Made by a program: the position numbers and the translations under genes
Part shown: piece by piece, positions 1 to 11,500 of the stretch
Numbering within the stretch: the first letter of the stretch is position 1
Layout: the number at the start of each line of letters is the position of its first letter
The notes under the pieces: model-generated
The model's input: the letters and a program-made list of their open reading frames with translations, nothing else
Database searches by the model: none
Told to the model about the DNA's origin: nothing
NCBI GenBank assembly: GCA_038734275.1
Contig: JAVYOO010000003.1
Location: forward strand, 1-64,000
Source: Archaeoglobaceae archaeon
GTDB taxonomy: Archaea > Halobacteriota > Archaeoglobi > Archaeoglobales > Archaeoglobaceae
Reading direction: 5' to 3'
Length of the DNA: 64,000 nucleotides

Positions 1-2
1 AA

Positions 3-188
3 AAAATTCTTTTTGCTTATTTATCAGCAATTACCGCGATTAGCTTTGCATTGCTTTTACTTTTCGAGTTTCGCTTTTTCTACAGGCTTTTAATCGGAAT
101 TGTAAGTCTTACAGCTCTTACAGAGCTTTTATATAGACCTTTAAAACTCAAAAAAATCTTGGTTGCGGAAGGTGGTAGATATGAATGA
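3..188 (+). CDS. C-terminal end of a membrane protein (partial, runs off the left edge)
   Basis: An open frame enters from the left edge and stops at TGA 186-188. It encodes about 61 residues with two hydrophobic stretches separated by a short FEFRFFYR basic/aromatic hinge, followed by a charged tail (RPLKLKKILVAEGGRYE). This looks like the cytoplasmic end of a polytopic membrane protein. The stop overlaps the next gene by 8 nt, so the two are probably co-transcribed and translationally coupled. The family cannot be named from this fragment. The coding call rests on frame openness, composition and the overlap. Confidence 0.55.
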   Translation, partial: KILFAYLSAITAISFALLLLFEFRFFYRLLIGIVSLTALTELLYRPLKLKKILVAEGGRYE

Positions 189-426
189 ATTGCTATCGCT
201 CTTCTTCATATTAGCGGGTATCGGCATTACACTGATCACACTAAAATGGTGGAAAACGCTTGGAGCACCAAATTTGCTCATTGGCTTATTCATTTTTTTG
301 AACGGAATTTTACTCTTCGCCTCAATAAAGGGATACGAAGTTTCGATATTTCAGGGGTTACTCGGATGGGCATTCCTTCTTTTGGCAATACTCTTGCTAA
401 TTCTAAGGTTGAGGAAAAGGTGCTGA
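181..426 (+). CDS. Small membrane protein, three predicted TM segments
   Basis: This 81-aa protein starts at ATG 181. A purine-rich GGAAGGTGG lies just upstream, inside the end of the preceding gene, and favours this start over the in-frame TTG at 163. Almost the whole protein is three hydrophobic helices (about residues 3-20, 28-44 and 52-72) ending in RLRKRC, so the C-terminus is probably cytoplasmic. It overlaps the upstream partial membrane protein by 8 nt and is likely its operon partner. No family is recognised. Confidence 0.6.
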   Translation: MNELLSLFFILAGIGITLITLKWWKTLGAPNLLIGLFIFLNGILLFASIKGYEVSIFQGLLGWAFLLLAILLLILRLRKRC

Positions 427-531
427 GGGGGTTTGCAGGAACAAAACCATATTCAAGTAAATCCAAGCGCATCTTCAGTTGAGCTCTAATTGGATTAAAT
501 TTCTACCTTTATTTCCCTGAAACTCTTCTTT

Positions 532-550
532 TAGTTTAAAATTTAAGCTA
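532..550. promoter_or_regulatory. Imperfect A/T palindrome at the end of the Lrp-type gene
   Basis: TAGTTTAAAATTTAAGCTA has 9-nt arms with one mismatch around a central A and includes the stop codon of the regulator gene. It resembles the two 18-nt sites at 1130-1147 and 1402-1419. It may be an operator-like sequence or a 3' end structure; the sequence alone does not decide. Confidence 0.3.
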
Positions 551-1111
551 AAGTCTTCCCCTGTAGAAAGAAGTTGCAGGACATCCTAAGCATTTCTCAG
601 CATTGTATCTGCTACAACTTCCACAGTCTACACCGCACGGAGCAGGATCGATTTTCTCTGCAACGACTTTAAGATCTAAAAAAGGATCATATTGAATCTC
701 TCTTATCGGATAAACCTCATACCTTCTTATTCCGGGTTGTGCCCTTAAGGAGCATTTTTCGAGAGTGATACTTTCAAGCGAGTGCAAATCTTCAGCCCAA
801 ACAAGTGCAAATAGATTGTAGCCACCAATGGTCACAAAGAATTTGATTATTCTCGGGCACTTTTCAAACCTTCTAAGTAAATTTTGGAGTGCCTCCGAGC
901 TTTCTACTTCCATTGCCAATAGTGCAAGGATGATTCCAAGCTTTTCGACATTGAGCAAAGCAGTTGATTTGATTTTATTCTCTCTCTCAAGCCGATCTAT
1001 CCTCTTTTTCGCACCCATTGCGGAGATTCCAACTTCTTTTCCGATCTCAGAAAGATTTGGACGTTTTGCCCTCTGGAGCATTGAAATGATCTTCCTGTCT
1101 TTTTTGTCCAT
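548..1111 (-). CDS. Lrp/AsnC-type regulator with C-terminal cysteine cluster
   Basis: This 187-aa protein starts at ATG 1111. The N-terminus is an Lrp-like HTH (KDRKIISML, then LSEIGKEVGIS and GAKKRIDRL, residues 4-45). The middle (about 55-150) fits a RAM-like ligand-binding fold. The tail, absent from ordinary Lrp proteins, has five cysteines at 159, 163, 166, 174 and 177 (PCGVDCGSCS and KCLGCPA), suggesting a metal or Fe-S site and hence redox or metal sensing (inference). It is transcribed away from the AhpD-like/TauE pair. Related A/T palindromes lie upstream of both transcription units, fitting autoregulation and control of the neighbour. The ligand is unknown. Confidence 0.75.
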   Translation of the reverse strand: MDKKDRKIISMLQRAKRPNLSEIGKEVGISAMGAKKRIDRLERENKIKSTALLNVEKLGIILALLAMEVESSEALQNLLRRFEKCPRIIKFFVTIGGYNLFALVWAEDLHSLESITLEKCSLRAQPGIRRYEVYPIREIQYDPFLDLKVVAEKIDPAPCGVDCGSCSRYNAEKCLGCPATSFYRGRL

Positions 1112-1129
1112 CAACTGCCCTAATTTTTT

Positions 1130-1147
1130 GAGTTTAAAAATTTAACC
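1130..1147. promoter_or_regulatory. Candidate operator upstream of the Lrp-type gene
   Basis: GAGTTTAAAAATTTAACC lies about 20 nt upstream of the regulator start. It matches the site at 1402-1419 in 14 of 18 positions, including the GAGTTTAA and AACC ends. Autoregulatory sites of this kind are common for Lrp-family proteins; binding here is inferred. Confidence 0.4.
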
Positions 1148-1401
1148 AACAAAACAAGATCAATTTAGATTTTAAATTCTCCATGAAATTTACTGCTTGC
1201 GAAGCAGAGTTAGATTTTTAGCTCTTCAAGGCTTTTTCTGAAAATGCCAAACTATGGCCAGCATCCGTTGAGACCGCAACCCGGAGTTTCAGCGATTCAC
1301 TCAATTTTTGGTCTTTTTCGCAAAATCAATGAAAATTGCGAGATCTAAAAAATATCCCCTGCTCTACATTTTTATAGGCTCTCTCTTGGCATTAGCGACT
1401 T

Positions 1402-1419
1402 GAGTTTAATTTTTAAACC
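1402..1419. promoter_or_regulatory. Candidate operator upstream of the AhpD-like/TauE operon
   Basis: GAGTTTAATTTTTAAACC is an imperfect inverted repeat immediately upstream of the TATA-like element at 1425-1431. Its position fits an activator or upstream regulatory site for the 1454 gene. It is the partner of the site at 1130-1147. Confidence 0.4.
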
Positions 1420-1453
1420 AAAGGTTTATATCTCGATTAAGTTATAAACCGCC

Positions 1454-1804
1454 ATGGAAGAGATTCTTAAGAAAATGGAAGAGATGATCGGCGAAAAGCC
1501 GATGCCACAAGTTCTGTTTTCCAAGATCTGCCCTGAATGGATTCCAAGGCAAATAGAGGAAAGAAAGTTTGTAATGGATCTTCCAGAAATTCCAGAGAAA
1601 TACAAACATCTTATAATGATTGCGGTCTCTGCTGCTTTACAGTGTGAAATGTGCACTGAGGTGTTTGTTAAGATTGCAAAAAGAAGAGGAGTCAGCGATA
1701 GAGAAATTGCGGAGGCAATTCTTACAGCGAGGTTTGCAATGGCTTCTACGATTTTTGCAACAGCTACAAATGCTTTAAAATGGCTTGTGGGTGAGGATAA
1801 ATGA
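1454..1804 (+). CDS. AhpD/carboxymuconolactone-decarboxylase-like protein
   Basis: This 116-aa all-helical protein resembles the CMD/AhpD family: the central helix carries CEMC (Cys64, Cys67), followed by a segment resembling the second AhpD helix (REIAEAILTARFAMAS). In AhpD the CxxC pair is redox active and is followed by a histidine four residues after the second Cys; here that position is Phe, so proton relay may differ. The stop overlaps the next gene by 4 nt (ATGA), so the TauE-like transporter is co-translated. The Cys-cluster regulator upstream suggests a redox or sulfur-linked role (inference). Confidence 0.8.
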   Translation: MEEILKKMEEMIGEKPMPQVLFSKICPEWIPRQIEERKFVMDLPEIPEKYKHLIMIAVSAALQCEMCTEVFVKIAKRRGVSDREIAEAILTARFAMASTIFATATNALKWLVGEDK

Positions 1805-2586
1805 TCGACGCCTTAACTGCATTATCGCTCTTCATCACTGGCCTCATAGCGGGAACCCTTGGCGGTTTGCTCGGCATAGGTGGTTGCGTTATAATGCTAC
1901 CCTCGCTTAGCTTCATATTCAATTATCCCTTGCCAGTGGCAATTGGAACGACGATCACCGCTGTGATTTTGACCGCAAGCTCGGGAGCGATTGGGCATTT
2001 AAGAATGAAAAATGTTGACTTCGCAACTGCGAAGATCGTTGCAGTTAGTGGAGCAATCGGCGCCATGGTTGGTTCGCTGATCTTCTTCTACATCGCAAGC
2101 GAAGTCTGGCTTCTGAACTTAATTTTGGGCTTTGCTTTCCTATACGTGGCTTTAAGAATGGTCTATGAGGGGATAATAAAGAGAAAGATGCCTGAAAGGA
2201 CTGGTAACACCGTTCCTGGAAGCAAAGCTTCAAAGGGCACAATTGGGTTCTTTATAGGCATAATCACTGGAATCGTAGGGCTTGGTGGTGGATACGCTCT
2301 CGTTCCTTCGTTTATCTATTTGCTCGGCTCCGCGGTTAAAATCGCGGTTGGAACTTCGCTGGCTTCATTCATAAGCATGGCGGTTGTTAGCGGAGCTTTC
2401 AAGCTTTATCAGGGTCTCGTGGATGTGGTTGCTGCATTAAGCATCGGCATCGGGGCGGTCATTGGTGCTCAGATTGGAGCAAGACTCGTCAAATTTGTCC
2501 CTTCATGGACTATAAAAGCACTCTTTGGCTTCGTTTTTCTTTACGTTTCGCTACGCTTCATATGGCAAGGTTTGGGAGCGACATAG
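1801..2586 (+). CDS. TauE/SafE-family membrane transporter
   Basis: This 261-aa protein has about eight TM helices arranged as two similar halves. Each half has the glycine-rich TauE motif (GTLGGLLGIGGCVIMLP near residues 19-35 and IVGLGGGYALVPS near 155-168). The family (DUF81) exports or imports organosulfonates, sulfite and related anions. Coupling to an AhpD-like redox protein and a Cys-rich regulator makes a sulfur compound plausible, but the substrate is not visible. Its start is fixed by the ATGA overlap with the upstream gene. Confidence 0.85.
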   Translation: MIDALTALSLFITGLIAGTLGGLLGIGGCVIMLPSLSFIFNYPLPVAIGTTITAVILTASSGAIGHLRMKNVDFATAKIVAVSGAIGAMVGSLIFFYIASEVWLLNLILGFAFLYVALRMVYEGIIKRKMPERTGNTVPGSKASKGTIGFFIGIITGIVGLGGGYALVPSFIYLLGSAVKIAVGTSLASFISMAVVSGAFKLYQGLVDVVAALSIGIGAVIGAQIGARLVKFVPSWTIKALFGFVFLYVSLRFIWQGLGAT

Positions 2587-2813
2587 GGCTAAAATTTAAT
2601 TTTATTTTTGTTTTGATTCGAATCTGTTAGTAGCCATGCGAGTTCGACAACTTGCTTTTGGAATATTTGAGCTAAACGCTGGCGAATATTCGTAGCAAAG
2701 CATGAGTCCAAAACAATGCTTCTTGAAGCCCTAATTGAAATAAATTGAACAAATGAAATCGTCTTCGAAAGAATTCGCTTTTAACATAAACTCAGAAAAA
2801 TACTTTTTAAAAA

Positions 2814-4609
<1,796 letters not shown>

Positions 4610-4636
4610 GAAAAAAATCGTTAGGCAGGGTTAATA

Positions 4637-6436
4637 TTAATTGCTAAAGTTTGCAGTGCTGAGCAGAGTGCTATCAACACCTTCAACAATTGGTGCTTTG
4701 GTTAGCACTTCTCCTTTAAGCAAATATTTGATTTCAACTTCTTCGTTGGGGTTTAGGGATAGATTCCACGTGATCGTTGAATATCTGCCTTCAGAGATTT
4801 TTGCATTCTCTGCCCTGACTTCTCCAGAACACGTCTCGACTATTTTAATTTCTCTCTTTGCCTTGGTAAAATTATAGACGATCAGTTTAACTTCTTTCAT
4901 CCCATCTCTCTCGTTTATGTGCCTTTCCACATGCAAATAGCCCATTATTCTTGCAACTATTCTGTCCACTTCCACAGGATCTTTTTCAAGGACTTCGCAA
5001 ACCTTTTTGGCTATCAGAGGCAGGATCTTTGCTATAACTTCCTCTTTTTTCTTTTTAGCCTCTTGTTTCCCTTTTCTGTCAATGTATTCCTTTAGTTTCC
5101 TTCCAACCTCTTGAAGAGCGAGCCTTGCTTCTTCCATGATCTCCGGAATTGGAGAGATCGCCTCCTTCGACTCAGAAGTGTATGGGATATTCGTCGAAGC
5201 AAGATGGATCAAGATCACCGCATTTCCATATGGAAGCTCTTCTTTCGTCTGTTCAAGTCCATAGTTTTTCCAGTTGATGGTTTCGACAACTTTTGTAAGA
5301 GCACAACCTCCTTGCTGATAAAGAAGCGGTATTTTGTTTGCAAATCTAAGAAGTATAACTTTTTCGGTTTTTATTTCACCACCGTAGGCAATCGCAGCCT
5401 CAACGAGAAATGGATGTCCCGAGTAAACTTTCGGCTTTCTCGTGACAGCATAAACGAATTCCGGAGAATACTCGGAGATCAGGCTACGCATTAAAAGCTC
5501 TTCGCCGATTGGCGAAAGGCAGTCAACTGGTGGCGGAAGGAGTTCAACGTTTTTGAAAGCTTCAAGCAACCTAACAGCTTCTTCTCTTCCAAGTTTTTTT
5601 GGATCCTCCTCCCCCGAAAAATTTGCTTTTGCTAAAATCTCGTCTGCAATCTTATCTCCGACTCTAACAAACTCCTCTTTAAGGAATTTTCTCAGCGTAG
5701 GAGTGTTTGTGAATTTCAGCATGTTCATCAGCTTTCCAAGCTCAATACCATGCGGATGGGGTTTTATTGACTTTGCTGGTTTTGGCATCTCGTTGGAGGA
5801 CCTTTTGAATTCGTAAATGGCTCCATCAGGATCAACGAAGGTAATTTTTGCATGCGGATTCACAACTGAAGTCTCTTTTAGGTATTCGAAAACGCTCTGC
5901 TTTCGGTCTTTTACGTAGCTACCCGCTATTTCGAATTCTACTCTCGTGCCATGGGGCAGATACCAGTCCTCTTCACCTTCACTTTCGATGATTGGTTCGT
6001 TCTTCTTCGTATCTATGTATAATGCGATCTTGTATGCCTTCTCTGCTCCAATGGGCTTTGTAACTATCACAGCAGGCTTTCCAGTTGTTAGCTGTGCATA
6101 AAGCACTGCTGCAGAAATTCCTATGCCCTGCTGACCTCTGCTTTGCCTTATCTCATGAAATCTCGAGCCGTATAGCAATTTTCCAAATGCCCTTGCTACA
6201 AGTTCTTTCTTTATTCCTGGTCCGTTATCTTCCACAACCACCCTAAAATTTTCCCCAGCTTTCGAAATTCTTACGAATATGTCCGGTAGAATTCCCGCAT
6301 CCTCGCAGGCGTCAAGAGAGTTGTCCACAGCCTCCTTCACTACAGTTATAAGAGCTCTTGCGGGATTTGTGTAGCCAAGAATGTGTTTATTTTTCTCAAA
6401 AAATTCTGCTATGCTTATTTCTTTCAATTCACTCAT
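4637..6436 (-). CDS. top6B: Type 2 DNA topoisomerase VI subunit B
   Basis: This 599-aa GHKL ATPase subunit works with Top6A (not in the window) to relax and decatenate DNA. Visible are the ATP-lid motifs: EAVDNSLDACEDAGI (N box), DNGPGI (G1) and the glycine-rich SRGQQGIGISAAVLYAQLT (G2). A helix-two-turn-helix region and a transducer domain with its conserved lysine loop follow. The C-terminal 70-100 residues form the Ig-like domain. Length matches archaeal Top6B. The start ATG overlaps the stop of the small Lrp-like gene upstream by 4 nt. Confidence 0.95.
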   Translation of the reverse strand: MSELKEISIAEFFEKNKHILGYTNPARALITVVKEAVDNSLDACEDAGILPDIFVRISKAGENFRVVVEDNGPGIKKELVARAFGKLLYGSRFHEIRQSRGQQGIGISAAVLYAQLTTGKPAVIVTKPIGAEKAYKIALYIDTKKNEPIIESEGEEDWYLPHGTRVEFEIAGSYVKDRKQSVFEYLKETSVVNPHAKITFVDPDGAIYEFKRSSNEMPKPAKSIKPHPHGIELGKLMNMLKFTNTPTLRKFLKEEFVRVGDKIADEILAKANFSGEEDPKKLGREEAVRLLEAFKNVELLPPPVDCLSPIGEELLMRSLISEYSPEFVYAVTRKPKVYSGHPFLVEAAIAYGGEIKTEKVILLRFANKIPLLYQQGGCALTKVVETINWKNYGLEQTKEELPYGNAVILIHLASTNIPYTSESKEAISPIPEIMEEARLALQEVGRKLKEYIDRKGKQEAKKKKEEVIAKILPLIAKKVCEVLEKDPVEVDRIVARIMGYLHVERHINERDGMKEVKLIVYNFTKAKREIKIVETCSGEVRAENAKISEGRYSTITWNLSLNPNEEVEIKYLLKGEVLTKAPIVEGVDSTLLSTANFSN

Positions 6437-6663
6437 ATTTCAGCGCCAACAACTGTCTGAGTTTTCGTGACCCCATTAATTTTCCTGATCTCGTCCACGG
6501 TCTTGTTCAGCTCGGAAAGGCTGTCTGCGTGGATTATGACGACAAAATCAAACTCGCCAAAGACGTGGTAGACATCTTTTACCTTTTTTATATCCTTAAT
6601 TTTCACGTATACTTCCTTTTCTTTCCCCGCAACAACGTTTACAAGGGTAACTCCGACAACCAT
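6433..6663 (-). CDS. Stand-alone Lrp/AsnC effector-binding (RAM) domain protein
   Basis: This 76-aa protein is a complete RAM domain without an HTH. It has VGVTLVNVVAGKEKEV, then VYHVFGEFDFVVII (the conserved GEFD/G-x-D turn), and a final helix-strand with VTKTQTVV. Stand-alone RAM proteins form dimers or octamers that bind amino acids and can co-assemble with full-length Lrp regulators; the ligand is unknown. It precedes top6B with a 4-nt overlap, so the two are one operon, but no functional link is known. Confidence 0.85.
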   Translation of the reverse strand: MVVGVTLVNVVAGKEKEVYVKIKDIKKVKDVYHVFGEFDFVVIIHADSLSELNKTVDEIRKINGVTKTQTVVGAEI

Positions 6664-6714
6664 AATTTCAGGACGATTTGAAACTTTTAATACTTTCGTC
6701 GTCGATTGAGCTCA

Positions 6715-7230
6715 TCAATCTTCTCCAAAACCAAGCTCTCTTTTAATTTGCTCGTAAAACTGGGCAAGGAATTCATGTCTTCTTTTAGCAAGACTTTTTG
6801 CGGTGTCGGTGTAGAGCAAATCTTTAAGCTTTAAAAGCTTCTCTTCGAAATGTCTGAGCGTTTCCTGAACCCCTCGCCCTTTCTCGCCTGCAACCATAAA
6901 AGCCCTTGCAACTCCAATTGCACCAATTGCATCGAGCTTATCTGCATCGCTTAAAACCTTTGCTTCGAGAGTTTTAGGCTCAATTCCTGCGGAAAATGAA
7001 TGTGATTCAATTGCATGAGCCACCGCCTCAACAAAATCATCACTGTAGCCTTGAACTTTTAGAATTTTTCTTGCAAGCTTTGCAGACTCGATTGCGTGGT
7101 TTTCTTTGTCTCTTGCAGAGTCATGAAGTTCGGCAGCTTTTAGAACTATTTCAAGATTTGCCCCTTCTCTTATTGCTATGAATTTTGCAAGTTTAACCAC
7201 TCTTTGCACATGATCTTCACCATGTGCCAC
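6715..7230 (-). CDS. HD-domain phosphohydrolase
   Basis: This 171-aa HD-superfamily enzyme has the metal ligands visible: H in AHGEDHVQRVVKLA (residues 3-16), the HD doublet in AAELHDSARDK (about 33), H in AVAHAIESH (about 65-72) and D in VLSDADKLDAIGA (about 90-100). It is most like the YedJ/uncharacterised HD group acting on phosphate esters. The start is GTG 7230, nearer the first HD motif than in many relatives. The frame is open a little further back, but without an ATG, GTG or TTG codon before an AT-rich promoter-like stretch. Substrate unknown. Confidence 0.8.
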   Translation of the reverse strand: MAHGEDHVQRVVKLAKFIAIREGANLEIVLKAAELHDSARDKENHAIESAKLARKILKVQGYSDDFVEAVAHAIESHSFSAGIEPKTLEAKVLSDADKLDAIGAIGVARAFMVAGEKGRGVQETLRHFEEKLLKLKDLLYTDTAKSLAKRRHEFLAQFYEQIKRELGFGED

Positions 7231-7308
7231 AGTTTTTGTTGTCTTTGGTATTATAATATTTACCTTACCTTTTTAATAAGCTAAGGATAAGGCAAATACA
7301 ACAAAAAT

Positions 7309-8448
7309 CTAAAAGTGTTTTATAAAACACTCTTTTCCATCATCAAACCTAATTTCGCCCAGCTCAACAAGATCGAAGTCTGAGAAGGCGGACTCAATGA
7401 GCAGTTTATCGTTTACAGCCTTGAGCAAACCCATTCCAAGGTATTTTTTGCCTTTGTAAAGTCCAACGATTATGTTTTTAAACTCGGCTTCAGAGAAAAT
7501 GAAGACATCATCGACTTCGTAAAGCTCTTTTAGTTCTCTGAGAATTGTGTGATCTGGATAGCAGTTTTCTTTGGTGCAAATCGCAAGAAATTCGTCTCCA
7601 AGCTTTGCAAAAGATAACTTGACACCAAGAACGGTTTCAACAAATTCTGATACGTCTTTACCTCTTAGAATGTCAGGTTTGAGCATAACATTCTCTCTTT
7701 TTACTTCCACTACTATCGCATTCCTCAGGAATTTCTTATAGCTCTCGCATCTTGCCTTTGCTCTTTCAATTTTGTCTCTTTTCATGACAAAGCTGTTCTC
7801 GACTTCGAAAACTTCCCAATCATCGAATATCTTACCTTCAAACGATACAACAAGATCGGGCTCAATGATCTCGAGCTTTGCAAGCTTGTATTCTCTCGCT
7901 CTTCTGCCTTTTACCCAGCCAGTTGTGTCAACGATTTTTCTGCCTTCAAGTTTCTTTAGCTCTTTCCAGAGCCTCGCTACTCCACGCAAACACTTTAACT
8001 CTCTGCCTTGCGGAGTAATGCTACCTACGAAGAACCCGTTAAGCATTTGGACTTGCGAAAGGTTAACCACGTCGCACGCAAATCCATAGCCCATTGCTCC
8101 CGCATGAGCTACGTCTGCCTGCCCGATGTCAAGATCAAGCACGTAAGCTCCGCCAACTTTGTTCGCCAAATAAGTTGCAAGAGTGCTTTTTCCGCTGTCA
8201 ACTCCGCCGTAAAGAAAAACCGTCTCCCAGTCTTTCTTTGCAAGTTTTTCCCAGCTTTCGGGAATTGTGGACTCATTCAAGAGCTTGTAGTCTCCATTCA
8301 ACTCAATTTTGCATTCCTCAAGGCAGTAAATCGGGACAAATTTTTCACTCTCGAAACTCTTTATCTTATTGGACCCAATAACTTCCGCATTGCCTTCTAT
8401 TGCCACTTTTCCCTTTGCGAGAACTGTGCAACCCTTTGGAGCGATCAT
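7309..8448 (-). CDS. Clp1/Grc3-type RNA 5'-hydroxyl kinase
   Basis: This 379-aa protein has an N-terminal beta domain, a P-loop (FLYGGVDSGKSTLATYL, about residues 78-95) and the Clp1-family motif DLDIGQADVAHAGAMGYGF, with a following GSITPQG loop. Archaeal homologues phosphorylate 5'-OH ends of RNA and are candidates for tRNA splicing and RNA repair. The C-terminal 110 residues form a family-specific domain. It ends next to the HD hydrolase on the same strand with a 78-nt gap. Its start faces the defence-island helicase; the intervening 99 nt hold both promoters. Confidence 0.85.
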   Translation of the reverse strand: MIAPKGCTVLAKGKVAIEGNAEVIGSNKIKSFESEKFVPIYCLEECKIELNGDYKLLNESTIPESWEKLAKKDWETVFLYGGVDSGKSTLATYLANKVGGAYVLDLDIGQADVAHAGAMGYGFACDVVNLSQVQMLNGFFVGSITPQGRELKCLRGVARLWKELKKLEGRKIVDTTGWVKGRRAREYKLAKLEIIEPDLVVSFEGKIFDDWEVFEVENSFVMKRDKIERAKARCESYKKFLRNAIVVEVKRENVMLKPDILRGKDVSEFVETVLGVKLSFAKLGDEFLAICTKENCYPDHTILRELKELYEVDDVFIFSEAEFKNIIVGLYKGKKYLGMGLLKAVNDKLLIESAFSDFDLVELGEIRFDDGKECFIKHF

Positions 8449-8547
8449 TTTTCAAAGCTTTTGAGTAGTGTTCAAAAAATTTTCTTCGATCTGTCAAAGT
8501 GAATGGACAAATAGCAAAGTTTTAATTTTATCTGACTTAATAAAAAT

Positions 8548-11500
8548 ATGGAGCTCAGAGAGGGCAGTATAATCAGTGGCCCTTTTTGGGGCGAGGCTGT
8601 GAGGGTTGAGAAGGTTGAGCCAATTGGGGATCGTATTAGGATCGTAGGTTACACGATCAATTCAAAGCAGTTCGTCGATCGTATTCTTAAAAAGGAAGAT
8701 CTGGAAAGGGTTAAGATTCTGAAGCCAGGATTAGATTTTTCTGCAAATTCCGAGAATGCTTTCTATTTCCTCGAGGCGATAAGGTTTAGAAATGCATCGC
8801 TTTTCGATCCACTGCTTGCCGTCAACGTTTCGAAAATAGATCCGCTACCATTTCAAATCGAAGCTGTGTATGGCTACATCTTAAAACAACCAAGAATTAG
8901 ATTTTTGCTCGCTGACGATCCGGGAGCGGGGAAGACGATAATGGCGGGGCTCGTTATAAAGGAAATGAAGTTACGAGGACTTGCGAAAAGAACTTTGATC
9001 GTTGTTCCGGGGCATTTGAAGGATCAGTGGAGAAGGGAGCTGAATGAGAAATTCAAGGAAAGCTTTGTTGTTCTCGACAGAAACACGTTCAACGCTCACT
9101 ATGGCGAGAATCCTTGGGAGAAGAACGATCAAATCATAACTTCGATAGATTTTGCAAAGCAAGACGACATATTAGCCTCGCTTTCATCCGTGCACTGGGA
9201 TCTTGTAATTGTAGACGAGGCACACAAAATGGCTGCTTACAAATATGGCGAAAAAGTTTCAAGGACCCAGCGATACAGGCTTGGAGAAGTTCTTTCGAGG
9301 AATTCCACTCATCTACTATTCCTAACCGCAACCCCGCACAAGGGAGATCCTGAGAACTTCAGATTGTTTTTGGATTTGCTTATTCCTGGCTTCTTTGCAA
9401 CGCAGGAAATGGTTCAGGAATCGCTTGCTAATAAAGACAATCCACTTTTTATAAGAAGGCTGAAGGAAGATCTTAAGGACTTCGAAGGAAAACCAATCTT
9501 TACAAGGAGATTTCCGAAGACGATCAAGTTCTGGTTGTCCGAGGAGGAAAAGGAGCTTTACAACGAAGTCTCAAGATACGTGGTTGAGCAATACAACAAG
9601 GCTTTGCAAAGTGAGAAGAAGAGAAATGTGGCATTTGCTTTGCTGATTTTGCAAAGAAGAATGGCATCAAGCACCTTCGCATTACTCAGATCGCTCGAGA
9701 GAAGAAAGGAAAGACTTGAAAAGATATTAAAGGGAGAGGAGAAAAGAAGAGAGCCCATAGAATTTGAAATTGAAGAAATTGAGGAAGAGGAAGAGAGCGA
9801 GAGGTGGAAAAGAGAAGAAGAATGGGAAGCTATAACTGTTGCGAAGGATTTTGAGGAGCTTAAGCGAGAAATAAGGAGAATTGAGGAACTGATTGAGAAG
9901 GCGAAAAGAATCGTGAATAGCGACGAAGAAGTTAAGCTGAAAGAGCTTAAAAAGGCAATTGAGGAGGGATTTGCGAAGATAAAAGAAATCGAAGGCAATC
10001 CAAAGATTTTGATTTTTACAGAGTCGAGGGATACGCTCGAATACCTTGTAAAGAAGATCAGAAGCTGGGGATACAAGGTTAACTTCATACACGGCGGAAT
10101 GAGCATCGATGAAAGGATTAGGGCTGAGAAGGTTTTTAAGGATGAAACGGAAATAATGGTTGCGACTGAGGCTGCGGGGGAGGGAATAAATCTACAGTTC
10201 TGTCACATAATGATAAACTACGACATCCCATGGAATCCAAACCGTCTCGAGCAGAGAATGGGGAGAATTCACAGATATGGACAGCTAAAGGACGTCTACA
10301 TCTTCAACCTCGTCGCTGTGGATACAAGAGAGGGAAAAGTTTTAGCAAAACTACTTGAAAAACTTGAAGAGATAAGGGAGAAGCTTGGAAGCGATAAAGT
10401 TTTTGACATAATTGGCGAAATCTTTGAAGGCAAGGATTTGTATACGCTGATCGTTGAAGCTGTGACGAATGCTAAAACGCTTGACGAAATTCTGAGTGAA
10501 CTCGATATAAAGCCCGATGAGGAGTATATCTCAAGGATAAAGCAGATCCTCGGCGAGAGTTTGGCAACAAAGTTTATCGACTATACGAGGATAAGGGAAA
10601 TGACTGAAAAAGCAAGGGAATACAGGCTGATCCCTGAATACGTTGAGGAGTTCTTTGTGAGAGCCTTTACGAAGGCTGGTGGAAAAGTGAGGCGAAAAGA
10701 TGGCTTCATTGAAATTGATTCTATTCCTCCAGAGCTCAGGGATATAGCTGAAAGCGTGGAGTTTAAGAACAGGTATGGCATTCTAATGAGGAGGTATCCA
10801 AAGGCTACATTTGACAAGGAAGTTGCTTTTAAGAATCCGGATGCTGAATTCATCTCTTTTGGGCATCCGTTGTTTGAGGCGTTGCTTGAATGGGTGATCA
10901 GAAAGCATGGCGAGGAAGTGAAGAGAGGAGCGGTTTTCAAGGATCCTTCTGGAAGGCTAAATGGCTTCATTCACTTCTACATTGGCGAGGTTCTCGATGG
11001 AAAGGGAGAAATTGCTGGGAGGATGATAATTGCGATCTACGAAGGAGAAAGGATTGAGGAGATAAATCCCGCGATTATCTGGGATTTAAAGCCTGAAAGC
11101 GGAAATTTTGAGGCATTGAAAGATGAAAAGAAGCTATTGCCATATGTTTTGGACGTTCTCGAAAAATACAAGGCAGAGATTTCGATGGAAAGGGAAAGAC
11201 AGGCGGAAGTAAAGAAAAAGTATGGTCTGAAATCACTCGATTATTTGATTGGACAGCTTGACGTTGAGCTTTCTGAGCTATACGAGAGGCAGGCAAGAGG
11301 AGAAAAGGTTGATTTGCCGATAAGGAACAAGGAAGAACAGAAAAGAAGATATGAGGAGGCAATAAAAAAACTTGCTGATGAAATAGAGCTCGAAAGGAAT
11401 TTGTCGATAAGAACTCCTGAACTTCTGACAGTTATAAGGGTTTTGCCAGAGAAAAGTGAAGTTGTTGCGAGTGAAGAGGTTGAGAGAATTGGTATGGAAA

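Larger units (their letters stand above)
1112..1453. other. Intergenic region between divergent regulator and AhpD-like genes
   Basis: About 340 nt hold the two outward promoters. Next to the start at 1454 there is a TATA-like TTTATAT at 1425-1431, which would give a very short or absent leader. Two similar 18-nt A/T sites flank the region. A GCTTGCGAAGC hairpin lies near 1196. A 34-codon open frame (1244-1348) is possible but has no supporting feature. Confidence 0.5.

Noticed and set aside
1244-1348. 34-codon open frame in the regulator/AhpD intergenic region
   Set aside because: It has no clear ribosome-binding site and no recognisable product. The region is better explained as promoter DNA.
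9558-10106. Long minus-strand ORF opposite the helicase coiled-coil insert
   Set aside because: The Ser/Leu/Phe-rich product is the antisense of the charged E/K-rich coiled coil.
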